A DNA stretch of 64,000 nucleotides from positions 620,001 through 684,000 of the forward strand of contig NZ_JAPDDT010000002.1 in NCBI RefSeq assembly GCF_025950235.1, read 5' to 3'. The DNA comes from Luteolibacter arcticus. GTDB lineage: Bacteria > Verrucomicrobiota > Verrucomicrobiia > Verrucomicrobiales > Akkermansiaceae. The notes below the pieces were generated by a model, which saw only the letters and a program-made list of their open reading frames with translations, did not search any database and was not told the origin of the DNA. Of this stretch, positions 1-7,532 are shown in pieces. The position numbers and the translations under genes were made by a program. Every line of letters begins with the position of its first letter. The first letter of the stretch is position 1.

Positions 1-1638
1 GATCAATTCCTGCGCGGGCCGGTCCTTGCGCAGCACGAAATCGAACAGCATCTGCGTCTCTGTCTGCATGTCGGAACGCAGCCGTACGTCGAAGGCACGT
101 GCCGCCTCGCGGTTGCTGCCGAGGCCGAGGATGTCCTTCGCGCTGACCGGCACCGACTCGACATCGCGAGCCTGCAGCCATTGGCCGATGAAGTTTTCCG
201 TGAGACGCGCCGACCGCGGATCGAGTAGCATGCGGTCGATCTGTGCGTGCAGGTTCGCCCGCAGCTTGTTGTTGAAGGCCAGGCTCAGCAGCTCGTCATC
301 CGGCACCGAGCCCCAGAGAAAAAACGACAGGCGCGCGGCAACGGAGTATTCGTCGAGCGGCACGATCTTCGCCGGGTTGTTCGGCTCCGGCTGGATCTCC
401 ACGCGGAACAGGAAACGCGGCGAGGCGAGGCAGGTCGCGATCGCCTGCTTGAGCCCGTCCTCGAATTCCTTGCCCGGTTGGCGGTCCACTTCCTTCACGA
501 TGTCCACCAGTCGGTCGATGGTGGAATCATCGAGCGGCTTGCGGAAGGCGCGGCTCACGAAGCTGCGCATGATCTTGCGGGCGTAGCGTTCGCGCTCGGC
601 CTCCTTCTCGGGGGCGGGACCATCGACGAAGATCATCCGGTAGCCTTTGGCATACTCGCGTTTGTCACCGCCCAGCGGGCCTTGGACGATCACGCGGTGG
701 ATGGTGAGGAAGAGCTCTTCTTCGCCAGAAGCGGGCTGCCGTCCGGGATTCAGGCTGATCTCGAAGGCCTGCTTGCCCTTCTTCAGCGGGGCCTTGCCGG
801 TGAGTTCGATCACCCGCCGCTGGTCCCAGCCGAGGGAGACTTCGCCCACCTTCGCGCCGCCGGCTTTCACAACCATCTGCGCCTCGTGCACCGTGGCCTC
901 GGTTGCGCCCTTTATGGCGTATTCCACCTTGATCTGATACTCGCCGTCGTAAGGGATCTCCTGCTCCACGGTGACCTGCTGCTTCTTTGCGAAAGGCAGC
1001 CAGCGGCCGGTGATCTTGTCGTCGAAGGGCACCTTGAACGCCTTGCCCTCGATATCGATCCGCGGGACCTGCGCCGCGGCTCCTTCGGGCAGAGCAAGCG
1101 CCACTACCTCATCCGCGGCGGCGATGTATTTCTCCATCAGCAGCGGCGAGATCGAGAGTACGTCGCCGATATTGTCGAAGCCGTAGCCCGTGTCGTCCGG
1201 CGGAAAGACGTCCTTGGTATCGTATTCGACGCCGAGCAAATCGAAGACCGCATTCTGATATTCCGTGCGGTTCAAACGGCGGATCGTCACCCGGCCGGGA
1301 TCCGGATTCTGCGGGTCGAGCTTGAAGACTTTCGTCTCGATCCACGCCTGCAGCTTGCGCTTCTCCGTCGGGGTGAGCTGGTCCTTGTCGGCCGGCGGCA
1401 TGACCTGGCTGCGGAGATTCTTCCACACCGGCAGCCAGTGCTTGCGATCGCCCAGATGGGCCGAGAGGTCCTTGTACTCGTCCATCGAGAACTTCCCCTT
1501 GGCCGAGCCGTCGCCGTGGCAGGAGAAGCAGTAGTTCTCTAACAGCGGAAGGATCTCCGTCTTGTAGCTCGCTTCCGGAGTCGCAGCGAATGCGGCGGCG
1601 GGAAGCAACAGGGAAAAGAGGATCGATCTGGCAAGCAT
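1..1638 (-). CDS. Planctomycete-type cytochrome c / DUF1587-DUF1592 protein (3' end outside window)
   Basis: The reading frame is open from an ATG at 1638 to the window edge (546 codons, no stop). It begins with a Sec signal peptide (MLARSILFSLLLPAAAFA), followed by a heme-binding CFSCH motif near residue 37 in a PSCyt1-like region with the downstream MPP methionine. A DUF1587-type segment (RRLNRTEYQNAVFDLLG) follows near residue 120, and the window edge cuts a DUF1592-like segment (ETQMLFDFVLRKDRP). This multi-domain architecture is abundant in Planctomycetes and Verrucomicrobia, where such exported proteins are usually encoded beside DUF1552 proteins; their reaction is not settled. The esterase gene lies 8 bases upstream and probably shares the transcript. 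The family assignment is firm; the C-terminal DUF1588/DUF1585 domains would lie outside. Confidence 0.9.
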   Translation of the reverse strand, partial: MLARSILFSLLLPAAAFAATPEASYKTEILPLLENYCFSCHGDGSAKGKFSMDEYKDLSAHLGDRKHWLPVWKNLRSQVMPPADKDQLTPTEKRKLQAWIETKVFKLDPQNPDPGRVTIRRLNRTEYQNAVFDLLGVEYDTKDVFPPDDTGYGFDNIGDVLSISPLLMEKYIAAADEVVALALPEGAAAQVPRIDIEGKAFKVPFDDKITGRWLPFAKKQQVTVEQEIPYDGEYQIKVEYAIKGATEATVHEAQMVVKAGGAKVGEVSLGWDQRRVIELTGKAPLKKGKQAFEISLNPGRQPASGEEELFLTIHRVIVQGPLGGDKREYAKGYRMIFVDGPAPEKEAERERYARKIMRSFVSRAFRKPLDDSTIDRLVDIVKEVDRQPGKEFEDGLKQAIATCLASPRFLFRVEIQPEPNNPAKIVPLDEYSVAARLSFFLWGSVPDDELLSLAFNNKLRANLHAQIDRMLLDPRSARLTENFIGQWLQARDVESVPVSAKDILGLGSNREAARAFDVRLRSDMQTETQMLFDFVLRKDRPAQELI

Positions 1639-1646
1639 GCGGCGGG

Positions 1647-2618
1647 TCACGGGGCGGGCTTCGTCGCGGCGGGTGTGTCGGGGTAGCCCTGCCACAGCCA
1701 CTCGAGCGCGCCGGGCAGGGTCTGGCGGGTCACGCGGCCATCGGTATGGCCCGCCTTTTCAGAGAAGACGAAACGGTAGGCGTATTCCTTTTTCTTCAAT
1801 TCGGCGGCCATCAGGCGATTTGCGCGGACCCAATTGTGATACGAGGAGTCGTCGCGGTCGTGGCCATTGTCCTTCTCGCTGACCTGCAACCAGATGCGCA
1901 GCGGCTTGGCCTTCGCGCGGGGAATCAGGTTCTCGTGATACTCCCAGGCACCGTGCGGCGTGCGGCGGTTTTCCGGCGACTGCTGGTTCACGTAGGTGCC
2001 GGAATAGCTCAGCACGCGGTGGTAGAGATCGGGGCGGAACCACGCCATGGTGAACGCGGCCGCGGCACCCGAACTGCCGCCCATCGTGGCGCGTGCCTCT
2101 GGGTCCTTGGTCAGCCTCAGGTCGCATTCTTTCTCCACGCGGGGCAGGACTTCCTTTTCCACGAACTCCGCGTAGACGCCATCGACAGTATCGTATTCCA
2201 GCCCGCGCTGGCTGCCCTGCGCATCGCCGCCGCCGGAGTCGATCAGGATCGCGACCATTGCGGGCACCCGCTTCTCCTGGATCAGATTGTCCAGCACCGG
2301 CGGCACCACGCCGAGGTACCAGCCGCCGTCCTGCGCGATGAGGAAAGGCGCGGGCTTCTTCTTGTCGAGCTGCTCGGGGATGTAGACCGCGACCTTCCGC
2401 TCGTAGGGCACCTTGCCCTTCTTCCCCTTGGCGATGCCCTTGTAGATCTTGCTGTCCTCCGACTTCATGGTGAAGCGGACGATCTTTCCCTTGGGCACGC
2501 CGTCCTTCGCCTTCACCTCCGGCGCATCGGTGTAGTCCGGCCCGATGGTGAGGTCTTCCGCTCCGGCCATGGCAGTGGCCAGGCAGGCAGCGGCGAAGAA
2601 GGCCGGGACGAATTTCAT
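1647..2618 (-). CDS. Secreted alpha/beta-hydrolase, putative esterase (IroE/enterochelin-esterase-like)
   Basis: 323 residues starting with a signal peptide (MKFVPAFFAAACLATAMAGA). The serine-nucleophile elbow reads MGGSSGA around residues 179-185, with Ser182 in the GxSxG position. It is preceded by an oxyanion-type QDGGWYL segment and followed near residue 290 by a GHTDGR histidine, the layout of the Esterase-D-like (PF00756) fold. It probably cleaves an ester in the periplasm or outside the cell; in this phylum such proteins are often linked to carbohydrate ester removal. The gene sits 8 bases upstream of the DUF1592 cytochrome gene on the same strand, suggesting cotranscription. The substrate cannot be deduced. 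Confidence 0.82.
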   Translation of the reverse strand: MKFVPAFFAAACLATAMAGAEDLTIGPDYTDAPEVKAKDGVPKGKIVRFTMKSEDSKIYKGIAKGKKGKVPYERKVAVYIPEQLDKKKPAPFLIAQDGGWYLGVVPPVLDNLIQEKRVPAMVAILIDSGGGDAQGSQRGLEYDTVDGVYAEFVEKEVLPRVEKECDLRLTKDPEARATMGGSSGAAAAFTMAWFRPDLYHRVLSYSGTYVNQQSPENRRTPHGAWEYHENLIPRAKAKPLRIWLQVSEKDNGHDRDDSSYHNWVRANRLMAAELKKKEYAYRFVFSEKAGHTDGRVTRQTLPGALEWLWQGYPDTPAATKPAP

Positions 2619-2775
2619 GGTCCCGACATGTCAGACAACTTGGTTTGTCAGGTCAAACCTTGTTGCCGTCAGCTTGAGTTCCGCAGGTGGGTTCCACGAG
2701 GGCTCTCCACCGGGCCCAGGGCGATTCCTCCTTGAGCCCGCTATCCGGCGGGCATTCACTGGATGGAAACCCGTC

Positions 2776-3489
2776 ATGAGCACCGCGACCGAGATCCTGG
2801 AGGAACTGCGCGCTCTGGGCAGCGAAAGCATCAAGCGCATGCTAATGAAAAACCACGGCGTGAAGGAGCCGTGCTTCGGCGTGAAAATCGGCGACATGCA
2901 GAAGATCCGGAAGCGGATCAAGCAGGACCACGAACTCGCGCTCGCGCTCTACGACAGCGGCAACTACGACGCGATGTATCTCGCGGCCTACCTCACCGAC
3001 GATGCGCGGATGACCAAGGCGGACCTGCAACGCTGGGCGGATGCGGCCTACGGAGCGGGCCTGCCCGGCACCACGGTGCCGTGGGTGGCCTCCGGCAGCC
3101 CGCATGGTCGCGAGATGGCACTGAAGTGGATCGACTCGAAGAAGCCACACGTGGCCGTCGCCGGATGGTCCGCGCTCTCCTGCCTGATGGCGCTGAAGGA
3201 CGATGCCGATCTCGATCTAACCGAACTCACCGGTTTGATCGAACGTGTGAAAAAATCGATTCATGCCACACCCGATGTGGTGAAGTATGCGATGAATGGA
3301 TTTCTTATCTCCGCCGGATCTTATGTGAAACCGCTCATGGAGATCGCCATTCATACGGGTGAAGAAATCGGCCGGGTCGAGGCGGACCTGGGCAGCAACA
3401 GTTGTGAGTTCTTCTATGCCCCGGACTACATCCGCAAGGTGCAGGCGCAGGGGACGATCGGGAAGAAGCGGAAGACGATGCGATGCTGA
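2776..3489 (+). CDS. DNA alkylation repair protein (AlkD-like HEAT-repeat family)
   Basis: 237 residues made of helical repeats, with the N-terminal pattern of the family (VKEPCFGVKIGDMQKIRKRIKQ) and a central WVASGSPHGREMALKWI segment. AlkD-like proteins are monofunctional DNA glycosylases that remove positively charged alkylated purines; this one belongs to the broader PF08713 group, whose members are not all tested. I chose the ATG at 2776 because the conserved region begins right after it; the frame is open further upstream, but that part resembles nothing. No strong Shine-Dalgarno is visible. It is divergent from the esterase gene and convergent with the next gene. Confidence 0.82.
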   Translation: MSTATEILEELRALGSESIKRMLMKNHGVKEPCFGVKIGDMQKIRKRIKQDHELALALYDSGNYDAMYLAAYLTDDARMTKADLQRWADAAYGAGLPGTTVPWVASGSPHGREMALKWIDSKKPHVAVAGWSALSCLMALKDDADLDLTELTGLIERVKKSIHATPDVVKYAMNGFLISAGSYVKPLMEIAIHTGEEIGRVEADLGSNSCEFFYAPDYIRKVQAQGTIGKKRKTMRC

Positions 3490-3500
3490 GCTTGGGTTTT

Positions 3501-3538
3501 CGCCCCCGTGCCTTCCTTCATCGGAAGGCACGGGGGCG
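3501..3538. other. Perfect 16-bp hairpin between convergent gene ends
   Basis: Positions 3501-3516 are perfectly complementary to 3523-3538 around a six-base loop. The hairpin lies 12 bases after the stop of the alkylation repair gene and 17 bases after the stop of the opposing small gene. It has the position of a shared terminator, but no T-tract follows the stem on either strand, so it may instead protect mRNA 3' ends or act in a Rho-dependent manner. Confidence 0.7.
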
Positions 3539-3554
3539 ACAGCCGGCGGGCGGC

Positions 3555-3875
3555 TCAGATCCGCAGTTGCCACATGGTCTCGGTCTCGCGGTCCCGCCAT
3601 TCGGGGCGGCGTGAGATCGGGTCTTGCAGGGTGCGGATGGCCTTGCGGCCCGCAGTGAACAGGAAGCTTTCGCTGCCGATTTCAACGACCTCCAGGCCCA
3701 TGTAGTAGGTCTGGTGGAGTGTGGTCACGGCTTCGGACCCGAAGGCCTCGGCCAGGTGCTCACGCAGTAGCTCTGCTTCCTTCTTGCCGACGAAGAGGAA
3801 GGCCGGCGTCTCGCCGAACCTGCACTTCGATCGGATCAGTTCGGAGACGGCCCGGGCATCCCAGGTGTCTCGCAT
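3555..3875 (-). CDS. Hypothetical small protein
   Basis: 106 residues with no recognised domain. The sequence is mixed alpha/beta (ETPAFLFVGKKEAELLREHL, then QTYYMGLEVVEI) and ends in a charged tail rich in Arg and Glu. The ATG at 3875 is preceded by GGAG at a six-base spacing; upstream in-frame starts exist at 3935 (ATG) and 3986 (TTG) but lack a ribosome binding site. There is no signal peptide or membrane segment, so it is presumably cytoplasmic. Such short proteins in this phylum often accompany nothing in particular, and the function is unknown. Confidence 0.6.
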   Translation of the reverse strand: MRDTWDARAVSELIRSKCRFGETPAFLFVGKKEAELLREHLAEAFGSEAVTTLHQTYYMGLEVVEIGSESFLFTAGRKAIRTLQDPISRRPEWRDRETETMWQLRI

Positions 3876-4181
3876 GTGTAACTCCGGCTTCAGCGTCGTG
3901 CTGTCCGGAATCGGTGTATGGTGTCGTGTGTTCATGGGTGAGATGGGAAGGTGAACCCGTGTTGGGCGTCGCAAGTTACGCGCCAACGTCCCGATTTTAT
4001 CAGAAAACCGGGCATGAACGTGAATCCGTTTCTTTCAACGAAATCGTTAAAATTGCTCACGGGTCGCGATATCAACGGCGTTTGCATTATGATGTCGGAC
4101 AGCATGTGGATGCCCTTCAATAGATTTGTTAGAACACGCAATGGTGTTCCTTTCCAACGGGGCATGCGAGCGATGCGCGGA
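3876..4181. other. Non-coding stretch, relatively AT-rich
   Basis: About 300 bases with lower GC than the surroundings. Short open frames here have no recognisable protein pattern and no good ribosome binding site. The stretch probably carries the promoter of the small minus-strand gene below 3875 and the trailer of the membrane-protein operon above 4182. I could not fix a convincing -35/-10 pair, terminator or repeat. Confidence 0.4.
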
Positions 4182-4958
4182 TCAAGGCTTCACGCCATCG
4201 CGTGCGGCCATCGCTCTCGCGATCCATGCGTCCAGCTCCTCGGCGCGGATCTCCACGACTTCATGGCCGGCCGTCAGAATCATGCGCCTGACCGATCCGT
4301 CTTGGGAGTAAGGGGGAGAAATCAATAGCGGCAACGACGGATCGGATGAAGTGGTCAAACCCTTGCCCAGATAGAGTACCGGTTCGCGGGGGTGTCCCGC
4401 GTATTGTCCGCGGAGAAACAAGTCATCTGCATTGATGCGCTTGCGATTCACGAGAACCTCCAGGCTGTCGGGATAGCGTTCGTCGTCTAACTCGGCGTCG
4501 ATCAACGCCAAGCCGAGCTGCTTGAGCTGCTGCTTGAAGTACGATGCTTCACCGAATTCGCGGACGAACCAAGGTGCCTTCGCGAGCTGCTGCACTTGCA
4601 GGAATACCCCGGGCACGAGGAAGGAGATAGCGAAGAGCAAGGGCAGTAGCAAGCCGAGCGAAAACGTGGTGGAAGCTCTCCATCCCTGTTGCCGGCGTTG
4701 CGCCCATGAACGGCCGAACCCATGGATCACAGCAAGACCTAACAGGAATGCTGCAAGGCCCGGGCCCCAGGTGCCGGCATCACTGGAAATCTTGTGGAGA
4801 TTCGCTGAGAGGAAAAAAGCGAAGCCCAGGAGTAGGCGACCACAAGCCTCGATAAGCGCGAAGATTCCCGGGATAGGTAGCGCGAGAAACGGCACCACGA
4901 GAAGCAAGGTGACGATCGCGAACGTCCGTGTCGCGAGGTGGCTACCGGGTCTTTTCAT
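4182..4958 (-). CDS. Membrane protein with C-terminal pseudopilin-like (YPDSL) domain
   Basis: 258 residues. Hydrophobic segments lie near residues 15-50, 60-80 and 100-125, followed by a soluble region of about 130 residues. That part contains LKQLGLALIDAELDDERYPD, whose helix plus YPDSL turn resembles the start of type II secretion pseudopilin globular domains. It then reads PREPVLYLGKGL, a strand segment shared with the two upstream paralogues (EPFVYLKPD, EPIIYLKPR). The start overlaps the stop of the upstream paralogue (ATGA), so it is the last gene of a coupled chain running from 7365 to 4182. It lacks the N-terminal methylation motif of true pseudopilins. The role is unknown; surface or envelope function is a guess. 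Confidence 0.7.
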   Translation of the reverse strand: MKRPGSHLATRTFAIVTLLLVVPFLALPIPGIFALIEACGRLLLGFAFFLSANLHKISSDAGTWGPGLAAFLLGLAVIHGFGRSWAQRRQQGWRASTTFSLGLLLPLLFAISFLVPGVFLQVQQLAKAPWFVREFGEASYFKQQLKQLGLALIDAELDDERYPDSLEVLVNRKRINADDLFLRGQYAGHPREPVLYLGKGLTTSSDPSLPLLISPPYSQDGSVRRMILTAGHEVVEIRAEELDAWIARAMAARDGVKP

Positions 4959-5740
4959 GGCTCGTCGGTCGCTGGGGCGCGCCGGGATTTGAGCGCGCGC
5001 CGTGATTCGAGAATGCCGGGCAAGTCGGCGGCGGGATGGACTTCCGTGGTTCCCTTTAGGTAGCCGACGATCACCACCTCGCGCTGGCGTAGTACGGGAG
5101 AGACAAGCACGACTGTATCCGGATCGGACCCGGCATCAGGTTTCAAATAGACGAAAGGCTCCGGAGCGAGGTCGGAGAGGGGCCGGACCGTTAGCAATCG
5201 CGATGGAAGCGACAACTCGGACAGGGAGTCCGGATAGCGTTCTTGTTTCCAGCGGAAATCCTCCAGCGTCAGCAGAATCTGACGGGTGCTGCTCATCGCG
5301 TCCGCGCGAGACACGTCCGCGCCGCGGCTTTCGTAGAGTGGTTTGTCGAAAAGCCATGTGAGCTGGTGGACGACACCGCTCAGTGCGATGGCAGCAGCGG
5401 CTCCTGACAAAACGATGGCCGTCGCCGACAACGTGTAGCCTGCGCGCCAATCCACCGCGTTGCCTTTCGTCGCACACCACCAGCGGATGAAGCGGTGAAT
5501 CAGCCATGTGGCAACCGCCAGGCACCCGAGCGGTAGCAGCAGTTCAGGCCATCTAGGGAGCAAGGTGGGAAGGGAGGCCTGAATATGACCGGGCCATCCC
5601 AAGGCCACATGAGATGAAATCTCAGAGATGCCCAGCACTGAGGTGATGACGAGGAAGATGATGACCGGCCGCGCCACGTACCAGATCCGCGACAGCCATT
5701 TGCGACGCGGGGCAGCGGCAGCAGTGGAGGAATCGCTCAT
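4955..5740 (-). CDS. Membrane protein, paralogue with YPDSL domain
   Basis: 261 residues from the ATG at 5740, which overlaps the stop of the 58-codon gene upstream (ATGA); a GTG three codons earlier is possible. Hydrophobic segments lie at about 25-45, 65-85 and 105-125. The following region has ILLTLEDFRWKQERYPDSL and then EPFVYLKPDAG. It is clearly paralogous to the protein encoded at 5906-6694: both share LLLPLGCL, ATWL, HRFIRW, LSATA/LSATL and AIALSGVVHQ. The pair therefore arose by duplication inside the operon. No enzyme motif is visible. Confidence 0.72.
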   Translation of the reverse strand: MSDSSTAAAAPRRKWLSRIWYVARPVIIFLVITSVLGISEISSHVALGWPGHIQASLPTLLPRWPELLLPLGCLAVATWLIHRFIRWWCATKGNAVDWRAGYTLSATAIVLSGAAAAIALSGVVHQLTWLFDKPLYESRGADVSRADAMSSTRQILLTLEDFRWKQERYPDSLSELSLPSRLLTVRPLSDLAPEPFVYLKPDAGSDPDTVVLVSPVLRQREVVIVGYLKGTTEVHPAADLPGILESRRALKSRRAPATDEP

Positions 5741-5913
5741 CGCTTCCACTGGACTTCGAGATCTCGTTTCAGCGTTTCTTCCGAGTGGTCCTCGATGCTG
5801 CCGTCTGCGAAGGCGAGGCTACCTGTCGCCGGCAGCGACAGAACGAACAAACCAGAGGGCAAAGCCAGGATTGCGACTGTCCGCTTGAGCCCATTGGATC
5901 GGCGCTCATTCAT
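5737..5913 (-). CDS. 58-residue remnant of a duplicated operon gene
   Basis: A short frame coupled to both neighbours: its ATG at 5913 lies inside the end of the upstream gene (stop at 5906) and its stop overlaps the next ATG. The last 22 residues (ADGSIEDHSEETLKRDLEVQ and WKR) match the end of the protein encoded at 6691-7365 (ADGTIEDRSEGTLKRDLDAQ and WKR), and the nucleotides match closely too. The N-terminal part has a hydrophobic stretch (VAILALPSGLFVLSL). It looks like the shrunken second copy of that gene left after a two-gene tandem duplication. It may still be translated to couple its neighbours, or form a tiny membrane protein. Confidence 0.6.
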   Translation of the reverse strand: MNERRSNGLKRTVAILALPSGLFVLSLPATGSLAFADGSIEDHSEETLKRDLEVQWKR

Positions 5914-6694
5914 GGCGTTTCGATGCGGGGTTGAGCCGAGTTTCGAAAATTTCCGGGAGTTGCTGATGAGGTAGGGACCTCGCTGCTCCCGAGGTGAAGC
6001 CGACTACAACCCACTTCCGGTCGGTGCCTAACAGTGGCGAAACGAGGATCGCGCTGTCGACGTCATCATCAGTCTCTGTTGGAGCCTCGCGAGGCTTGAG
6101 GTAGATGATGGGTTCCGATGGCTCGCCTTCGTCGGGAGATTGGTAGAGGAGCTTCGGGTTGGTCTTCAACTCGGCCAGCGAGTCGGGGTAGCGGCCGTGC
6201 TCGTTTTCAAAATCGAGGATCGCGAGGTGAAGTTGCTTGATCTTATTCATGGCGTCGGAGCGGACCGCGAATCTGCCGCTGTTCCTCCACCACGGTGCGT
6301 CCGCAAGCCAGATGGCCTGATGCACCACGCCGCTAAGTGCGATGGCCGCTGCGGAGCCTAACAGCACCAGCAAGGTTGCGGACAAGGTCTGGCGCGCCCG
6401 CCAGTCGATAGTGCTGCCTTTCGCCGCGAGCGCCCAGCGGATGAAGCGATGAACCAGCCACGTGGCCAGCATCAGACAACCGAGCGGGAGCAGCAGCTTG
6501 TGCCATTGTGGCAACAGTCCGGGAATCGCCTGCGCAAAATGCCAGATCCCGCCGAAGGCGAGGCGCAGTGGAAGTTCCAGCAGCGTGAGAAGCCCGGTGC
6601 ATGCGGCAAACATCACAACGAGACTGATTGCGATGGTGGCGTAAAGTCGCTCGCTCCAGATTTGCGCCTTCGTGGGTGGTGGCTCTTCGCTCAT
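5906..6694 (-). CDS. Membrane protein, paralogue with YPDSL domain
   Basis: 262 residues from the ATG at 6694, which overlaps the stop of the upstream gene (ATGA). The frame is open further upstream, but that part is the other-frame image of the preceding gene. Three to four hydrophobic segments occupy residues about 20-125 (including LLLPLGCLMLATWLVHRFIR and TLSATLLVLLGSAAAIALSG). A soluble domain follows with HLAILDFENEHGRYPDSLAE and EPIIYLKPREAP. It is the closest relative of the product of 4955-5740. The function is unknown; co-translation with the neighbouring copies suggests a complex or a recently amplified family. Confidence 0.72.
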   Translation of the reverse strand: MSEEPPPTKAQIWSERLYATIAISLVVMFAACTGLLTLLELPLRLAFGGIWHFAQAIPGLLPQWHKLLLPLGCLMLATWLVHRFIRWALAAKGSTIDWRARQTLSATLLVLLGSAAAIALSGVVHQAIWLADAPWWRNSGRFAVRSDAMNKIKQLHLAILDFENEHGRYPDSLAELKTNPKLLYQSPDEGEPSEPIIYLKPREAPTETDDDVDSAILVSPLLGTDRKWVVVGFTSGAARSLPHQQLPEIFETRLNPASKRHE

Positions 6695-7365
6695 CGCTTC
6701 CACTGGGCGTCGAGGTCTCGCTTCAGTGTTCCTTCCGAGCGGTCCTCGATGGTGCCATCGGCGAGCAGCACGAAGCGCCGGCCACCGGCGGTGGAGGGCT
6801 CGTAGGCCAGCACTTCGCGGCCACCGCCGGGACGGATACCCGGCATCAGGCAATAGAGACCGCCGCCTGCGAACTTCCATCGCTCCGGCTCGATGCCATC
6901 GGTTAGAGGGCCGGGTGGTGGCTGGCCATCGTGCGCTTTTGCATACGCCCAGATCGCGTCCTGGAGTTCACGCAGCTTGGCGCGGCGCTCGTCCTTGGAG
7001 AGTTCGGCAGGGCCGCCTTCGCGGTTGCGATAACCCATGCCCTGCTTTTCCCATGCACCCGGCGTGAGCAATTCACGTGCGCCGGAGATCATGGTCAGCA
7101 CCACGTAAAACATCAGGCCGGTGAGAAAGACCAGACCGAGCGCGCGGCGGTAGTCGAGCCGTGGCAAGGCGGTGAAGGTTTTGCCCAGGTGGTTCCACAG
7201 GCCCTTCACGGCCCACGCGATGAGGAAGTAGGAGACGAGAAAGAACGAGAGCGCGTCGAGCCGGGCGCGGGCGACATCGGTGAGCGTGATGACGGTCATG
7301 CCGGCCTGCGCGTGAGTGGCGATGGAAAGCCACAGGCAAGAAACGAGCAGGAGTTTGCGGGGCAT
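6691..7365 (-). CDS. Exported/membrane protein, first gene of the coupled chain
   Basis: 224 residues from the ATG at 7365, giving a signal peptide (MPRKLLLVSCLWLSIATHAQ) that an upstream alternative start would bury. Two hydrophobic segments lie at about residues 38-55 and 75-95. The soluble part contains KLRELQDAIWAYAKAHDGQP, which again resembles a pseudopilin-type helix, and ends with FVLLADGTIEDRSEGTLKRD. This last part matches the short gene at 5737-5913. It heads a five-gene unit in which every junction overlaps. No catalytic motif is seen. Confidence 0.68.
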   Translation of the reverse strand: MPRKLLLVSCLWLSIATHAQAGMTVITLTDVARARLDALSFFLVSYFLIAWAVKGLWNHLGKTFTALPRLDYRRALGLVFLTGLMFYVVLTMISGARELLTPGAWEKQGMGYRNREGGPAELSKDERRAKLRELQDAIWAYAKAHDGQPPPGPLTDGIEPERWKFAGGGLYCLMPGIRPGGGREVLAYEPSTAGGRRFVLLADGTIEDRSEGTLKRDLDAQWKR

Positions 7366-7423
7366 TAGGGAAGATATTGCGAAACGGTGGCGCTGACGCA
7401 AGGATTGCGGCCACGGGGAGAGT

Positions 7424-7522
7424 GGAATTCATTCCGTCGGAGAGCGGGACTTCTCCATTGGAAGAGAAGTGCGCGGCTGTCGCTTTTAGTCGGCTCGCTG
7501 GTACTCGGGCGGAATGAATTCC
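7424..7522. repeat. Dyad element with 13-bp perfect inverted arms
   Basis: GGAATTCATTCCG at 7424-7436 is the exact reverse complement of 7510-7522. A second nested dyad (ACTTCTC near 7449, GAGAAGT near 7464) lies inside. The element fills the gap between two minus-strand genes. It has the size and nesting of a REP/REPIN-like or small non-autonomous mobile sequence, but only one copy is in the window and no transposase is nearby. Confidence 0.6.
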
Positions 7523-7532
7523 GCGGTCCCAG

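Noticed and set aside
247..1542. A 431-codon plus-strand reading frame with no stop
   Set aside because: It lies opposite the DUF1592 cytochrome gene, whose frame on the minus strand shows a signal peptide, CFSCH and family motifs. The plus-strand frame has no recognisable protein pattern and is a product of high GC.
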